Positions 59,957 to 64,000 of a DNA stretch of 64,000 nucleotides are shown here, one piece after another. Numbering within the stretch: position 1 is the stretch's first letter; each line of letters begins with the position of its first letter. The stretch spans positions 282,346 through 346,345 of the forward strand of contig CACRXP010000148.1 in NCBI GenBank assembly GCA_902702965.1, read 5' to 3'. This stretch comes from Spirometra erinaceieuropaei. Lineage: Eukaryota > Platyhelminthes > Cestoda > Diphyllobothriidea > Diphyllobothriidae. The translations under genes were made by a program, and so were the position numbers. The notes under the pieces are model-generated. The model had not been told where the DNA came from. It saw nothing but the letters and a program-made list of their open reading frames with translations, and did no database searches.

Positions 59957-60090
59957 CTTCATCATCGCACCCAGAGACTCCTTCTCACCCGTTCGTTTTT
60001 CAGTCTTGTTCTGCTTGACACGTTGCGCTTCTCTCTCCTGTGCCTCTTGAATGGCCTCCTGGCGGATTTTAGTCATTTCAGCCTTGTCAT
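59957..60090 (-). CDS. DNAAF4: DNAAF4 exon E2, charged linker
   Basis: Starts after acceptor ttctag and ends ...LGAMMK before donor gtaccc. It encodes DKAEMTKIRQEAIQEAQ and a lysine/glutamate-rich helix. Human DNAAF4 has DKEMMQRIREKSILQAQ and ends this block in MMK, so both ends align. The exon is 134 nt (44 codons plus the two bases completing the split Asn) and ends in phase 0. Confidence 0.88.
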
Positions 60091-60127
60091 CTAGAACATA
60101 CAGTTTCAACACTAGGGACAAACAGAC

Positions 60128-60278
60128 TTTTCAGCTCTGTCTCTAGCCTCTTCCAAAGGCCCGGCGAGGTTTTCTGCAGAGTACATGTTGCCAGGCCATT
60201 TGCCAGTACAATGGAACTCTTTTCGACATTAATACTGCCTTCCAGCGCGCACTCGAAAAGGTATGGTTTGAAGGTTAC
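60128..60278 (-). CDS. DNAAF4: DNAAF4 exon E1 (first visible), CS domain
   Basis: The exon encodes VTFKPYLFECALEG, then INVEKSSIVLANGLATCTL and LWKRLETEL, the main part of the CS domain of DNAAF4 (human counterpart VNFPPFLFEAFL, then WETL). The acceptor is pyrimidine-rich and ends cctcttctag. Length is 151 nt and it ends in phase 1. The donor gtctgt opens a 37-base intron (60091-60127); reading straight through gives a TGA two codons after the intron's end, so the intron is needed. Confidence 0.9.
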
Positions 60279-60335
60279 CTAGAAGAGGTGGGTAGAATAG
60301 ATTAGGTTAACCGGTTGGAAATTACGGTAGGCAAT

Positions 60336-61750
60336 GCAGCACATAAAATGTTGGCTGAAATGCTGAAATATGAGATCAGTTAGGAAGGGATACCTAGATG
60401 GGGTTGTAAAATTGGGTATTGTGCTGCACAATCCCAGAATATTTCAACCACACCAGCACGACGACCTGTGAACACGTGTTTTTCTGGTCTCCTGCAACAA
60501 TCACACGCAGAAAATAAATCCTCAAGTATTATACGTTTTTCCGTGGATTCTTAACACCTTTACAAATGTAGACGTATTTTGAAGAAAGCATACACAAAGA
60601 CCATCTTTCCCACGTTGTTTTTGCTAAGAAGTCCGCCTTAAAACGTTCTATTAAGAGAAATGACAGCTGATAGTTTTAAAAAGTTTGCATATCGCCGAAT
60701 AATTATGAAGCCTTTCTGTTGTTGTCATGTATACTTCATAAGCAGAATTTATACGGGAATAAATATGATGTTATTCAAATAGATTGTTCATGATACTAAA
60801 AAAGCTTACAAATGCAAACTCCTTCGAGCAAAAATCTAAAAACACCTAAATTAACATAATGTGTCGTAAATCGTCTGCTTCATATGCTTCGAAACATTCT
60901 CCGTGGTAAATGAGCACTCTTAAAAGACTTAAACTAAACCATATCTGTTTACAGGCGTTCGAACAACGCCACTGAGAGGAATATGTGTGCGAAGTAGTGA
61001 ACCACACATCCACACTACAGCAGACATAGGCGGGAAGTTAAGTGGGTAAGTATTTGGCGACCAGTTTCAACTTCGAACTTTCCCATTGAAATAATATTTG
61101 TCTAGAGCCCTTAGATCCCTCCGCGTCCACTGCGACTGACTTTACAGCATCAATGAAGTAACTCTGTTATGTCCCGAAAAATAATTTGCTGCCCCAAGGT
61201 GGACAGCGGCAAATACAGACATCTGTCAACGACAGAGTGACCTAAAATGTAGCCGCATAGTTGCGGCTGTTTTAAGTATATCAAGAGAAAAAGGTCGGTA
61301 GGCGTTATTGATACTAGCCTACTAAGGATGGGCCTTCACACAACTGAACACTTCACTACAGTCTGCAACCTTAAATGTAGCCCAAACGGTAATCTACATA
61401 AAAAAGAAGGTCGAAGCAACCACTACTTCAGTAAATGCTTTCGAGGAACATCTTATTTTAAGGGCTTTCATAAGTGCATAACATAGAGCCCATCTTAATG
61501 GGTAATCGACTGAGAACACCGAGAATCGCAAAGTGTTCGCTGACACTTCGTGGACAGTCTGAAACTTAATAGATTTCAACGCCGGCTAAAACTGCACATA
61601 AGTTTTACGGTATGGCCAACCTGTCAACAGCGACATCAAACAAAATACTCCCCAACTTTTATCGACTATATCTCCAACAATGCGGAAATGATAGAACTAA
61701 ATCAACTTGGCGAAAAAGCTTTTGAGACGCATGGGCGGATACTACACACT
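60336..61750. mobile_element. Degraded family B-related sequence upstream of DNAAF4 E1
   Basis: 60336-60950 resembles a decayed left arm (AAAATGTTGGCTGAAATGCT, …tatttcaaccacaccagcac…). 61160-61570 is homologous to the interior of the long element (54000-54360), for example the blocks around tcagtaaatgcttt and atcgcaaagtgttcgct. Confidence 0.45.
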
Positions 61751-63034
61751 CCACTCTGTGCCAGATTTCACATAATACTTATTATTGGAGTGTACGTGTG
61801 AAAATGTGGGCAAAAAATACTTTCGTAAACATAAATTTGCTTATACCGTTTTATTTGGTCAGCCATTTCGGATGGACAAGTACTAGGTGCTTTTAGAATT
61901 TGAATCTACCCGTGCGACATGCATTGTTGCCTTCGTGTAACTAGAGATCCCTCACTTTTAGTTTGATAGTTTAGTGAATGCATCCGGACTGGTTTCAAAC
62001 TTTTTCGGTTTCCCTAAGCTTTCTTTAATCCGGTTACACTTTGTCATAGTTACAACTCCAAGCAGAATTCGGAGGCAATGCAAGTTTCGCCCTGAAGCCG
62101 GACAATGATTTATGCTGTCATTCGCTTCCTTATCGTAGCTCCTTCTTTCAGGCTGTTAACAGATGTATAACTGTCAGTCCACAGCGCCTGCGGTCGGTTG
62201 GCCGGCTGAGCCAGCAGAGAATGACCCGATAACAAGAGCTCCCTGTTCTGCAAAAAAATATTTTCTAGAGACACTGTACCGTGAGTACGAAGCGTCTGGC
62301 GCATAAAATAGATTCTCGTCTCTGTTTTGACCGTTTGTCGGACGAATGAGATTTTACTCAAAGACGTAGAACCCTTTTTGGTATTTTCGTCCTCTTGGTG
62401 TCTGTTTTGCTAGATCTCAAGTTTCAGAGTTCGTGAAACTAAAACATGTGCGCACTAAACTTCTGAGGGTTACGTCTTTCAACGAAAGATCAGTTTCCTT
62501 CGACTCAAAGGCAGTCTTCAATAATGGCGTGCTATGGATGTTTTGAATATTATTCTATTCGTACTTCGGTGTAAGGTTTTTTATCGTGAACACGGCACGC
62601 GTTCAAAATAAATCGCCTCTGGGATGCGTATAGTGAATAAAACTCTCCAAAAACCTTTGTTAGGCATAACGAGTTCGAACTCTTACGGGAGAGGTTTGAT
62701 ACACTTGAAAAATCGATTGAGTAAAGTAGGCAGTGCTCACTCTAAAAAATGGTTGAGTCAAATTTTAGGAGGCAGAAAAACGAGCAATTTATGTCTGATC
62801 GTCAGGAAACTATAATGTGCACAGAAGTCAACGAAAAACCGCTTTGTCAGAGTTTAATCGTGGGTTCAGGTTTTTAATGCGAAAGTCGAAATGTGTAGTT
62901 TACCGGTTGCGGTCTGTGCGGTTCTTTAAACAAAAACTTAGACAGTTTTGCTGGTCGGAATACAAGGCCATTTTTTGTATCTCGGTTGGACCTTTTGCAT
63001 TCACGCTCCATTAATCATGTTATTTCTATTTCAG
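61751..63034. other. No exon recognised
   Basis: The missing DNAAF4 first exon was searched for here on the minus strand (tryptophan-anchored CS start, donor in phase 0) and not found. Plus-strand ORFs at 62624-63014 are basic but unidentified. Confidence 0.4.
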
Positions 63035-63167
63035 CGAGCCTGTGAAGCGACCCATTCTGCGCCAAGCATGCAAGAAAAAGCATCCCAACGACTTTAAACG
63101 GGTTATTGCTTCTCTTTACAAAGGTTTTTGGGATCCTAGCCCGATGAGCGTCAAGCAAAAGGCATAG
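63035..63167 (+). CDS. Candidate terminal exon, unidentified
   Basis: A good acceptor (tgttatttctatttcag) is followed by an open frame: EPVKRPILRQACKKKHPNDF, KRVIASLYKGFWDPSPMSVK, QKA, TAG. It is basic and protein-like. The frame continues YEPFAKASAS beyond the TAG, so the stop could be a mutation or the true end. No upstream partner exon of matching phase was identified. Confidence 0.3.
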
Positions 63168-64000
63168 TATGAGCCTTTCGCAAAAGCTTCTGCTTCTTCG
63201 TTGACTATTTTAAACACATAGCTTCAGTTTACACGTTTTTCCGAAACGACAACATGCCTAAAGTCGAAACTAAATCAAAATTTGAAGTAAGAGGATAGAT
63301 GCTGGCGGAAATGTCAGCCACGGTGAGGTATTTGACATAATTATTCATTGTTTGACACACCTCCCAATTGTGGTCTAGACGAAAGCTTTCATGTGTTTTA
63401 GAAGCCTTTTGACGTCTATGATTCTTTGCGCGCGTAACGGAAATGTGATATTGCTTAAATGGCTGTCTAGGGCGAAATTCTTTAGGGGCCTCGTTTAAAG
63501 CTGTTGCTCGTAAGCCTCAATTACTTAACAGTAGTCGTTTAAAATGAATAAAGCCTCATTCCCTATAAATACAGTTCTCAAGGCTTTACATGAAATAATG
63601 ATTCTTAAAAATGACTGGTGTAATGTAGTGTGCGGGCATAGCAGTTTCATCTCAGAGCAAATGTTCGAAAATTCCAGTTTCTTGTTAGCAATTGGAAAAT
63701 ATTATTGTGCAGCACTTGTACACAGTTGCATTCCGTCGGCTGACTTTGCGCATATTCAGAAATCGCAACTACCTCTAATATGTGATGGTTGCAGTCCTCG
63801 GAGCCTACCTTGCTTCGAAGGGCTTTAAAAGCGCACTGTCATCACTCTCGAGAAATGATAATTAGAGTTTAATTGTATTGATGTTTGCATGATTTTCAAT
63901 GAAATGGGTGACTTGAACACTTGAATCCTCAAAAGCTGCATAAGTCGTGTGCAAGCACATCAACTAGGCAGATGTTATCCGCATAACGGACTATCAGCTT
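63168..64000. other. Right edge, no gene recognised
   Basis: A plus-strand 94-codon ORF (63544-63828) has no family signature and overlaps a minus-strand donor-like site (AAG/gtaggc near 63806). Confidence 0.4.

Larger units (their letters stand above)
47185..60278 (-). other. DNAAF4: DNAAF4 (DYX1C1) gene span, eight visible exons, 5' end missing
   Basis: This is an ortholog of dynein axonemal assembly factor 4, a cytoplasmic HSP90/HSP70 co-chaperone-like protein that preassembles axonemal dynein arms in ciliated cells (family knowledge). Eight minus-strand exons join in perfect phase to 1098 nt, which is 365 residues plus TAA. The order is a CS (p23-like) domain, a charged helical linker, the conserved SFTPRVFP segment, a WLANQAEHRR linker and three TPR-like repeats. 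The human protein is about 420 residues, so roughly 40 N-terminal residues are missing; I found no first exon between 60279 and 64000. Intron lengths from 5' to 3' are 37, 40, 40, 1746, 5098, 4009 and 1026 bp. All use GT-AG. No frameshift or stop breaks the frame, so the gene looks functional. Ciliary use would fit flame cells and sperm (inference). Confidence 0.93.

Noticed and set aside
59691..60018. Plus-strand ORFs of 79 and 96 codons
   Set aside because: Antisense to DNAAF4 exons E2-E4.
62110..62361. Missing DNAAF4 first exon
   Set aside because: Open frame without the expected CS-domain start, tryptophan anchor or phase-0 donor.

Overview
The window is eukaryotic nuclear DNA. It is repeat-rich, with spliced genes and no bacterial-style gene packing. 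The best fit is a flatworm, probably a tapeworm. The reasons are minute introns (37-40 bp) at the 5' end of a gene whose 3' introns are kilobases long, Penelope-like retroelement tails carrying hammerhead-ribozyme sequence, a Merlin (ISXO2-type DDE) transposase relic, and TTAGGG-like repeat DNA. The species assignment is inference.

Two protein-coding genes are well supported by matching splice phases and family motifs. (1) On the + strand, a BEN-domain protein has two exons (23054-23267 and 31612-32201) across an 8.3 kb intron; its 5' exons were not found. (2) On the - strand, an ortholog of the dynein axonemal assembly factor DNAAF4 (DYX1C1) has eight exons between 60278 and 47185. They give 365 residues covering most of the CS domain, the SFTPRVFP region, the TPR array and the stop; only about the first 40 residues are missing. 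Two further exon-like ORFs (36711-36914 and 63035-63167) are unidentified.

Layout: 1-23000 is intergenic or deep-intronic repeat DNA: ~1 kb fold-back elements, short interspersed repeats, a LINE 3' end, a telomere-like array, a small inverted-repeat element family and the Merlin relic. 23054-32887 is the BEN gene; its intron holds GC-rich triplet-repeat islands and a 771-base assembly gap. The gap is flanked by two near-identical copies of one sequence, and only the second copy carries a 445 bp Penelope-like insertion. 33000-47000 is repeat DNA with a decayed Penelope-like element that still has an intact hammerhead core. 47185-60278 is DNAAF4, with long introns largely built of fold-back elements, a fragment of its own exon 5, and retroelement pieces. 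60280-64000 is mostly unassigned.

The most unusual content is a pair of related ~990 bp palindromic DNA elements with TA-flanked CAGT termini (called A and B here) that dominate the window. Also notable are hammerhead-containing Penelope tails in inverted pairs, and an exon-5 fragment fused to a fold-back element end. No operon, CRISPR or other prokaryotic system is present.
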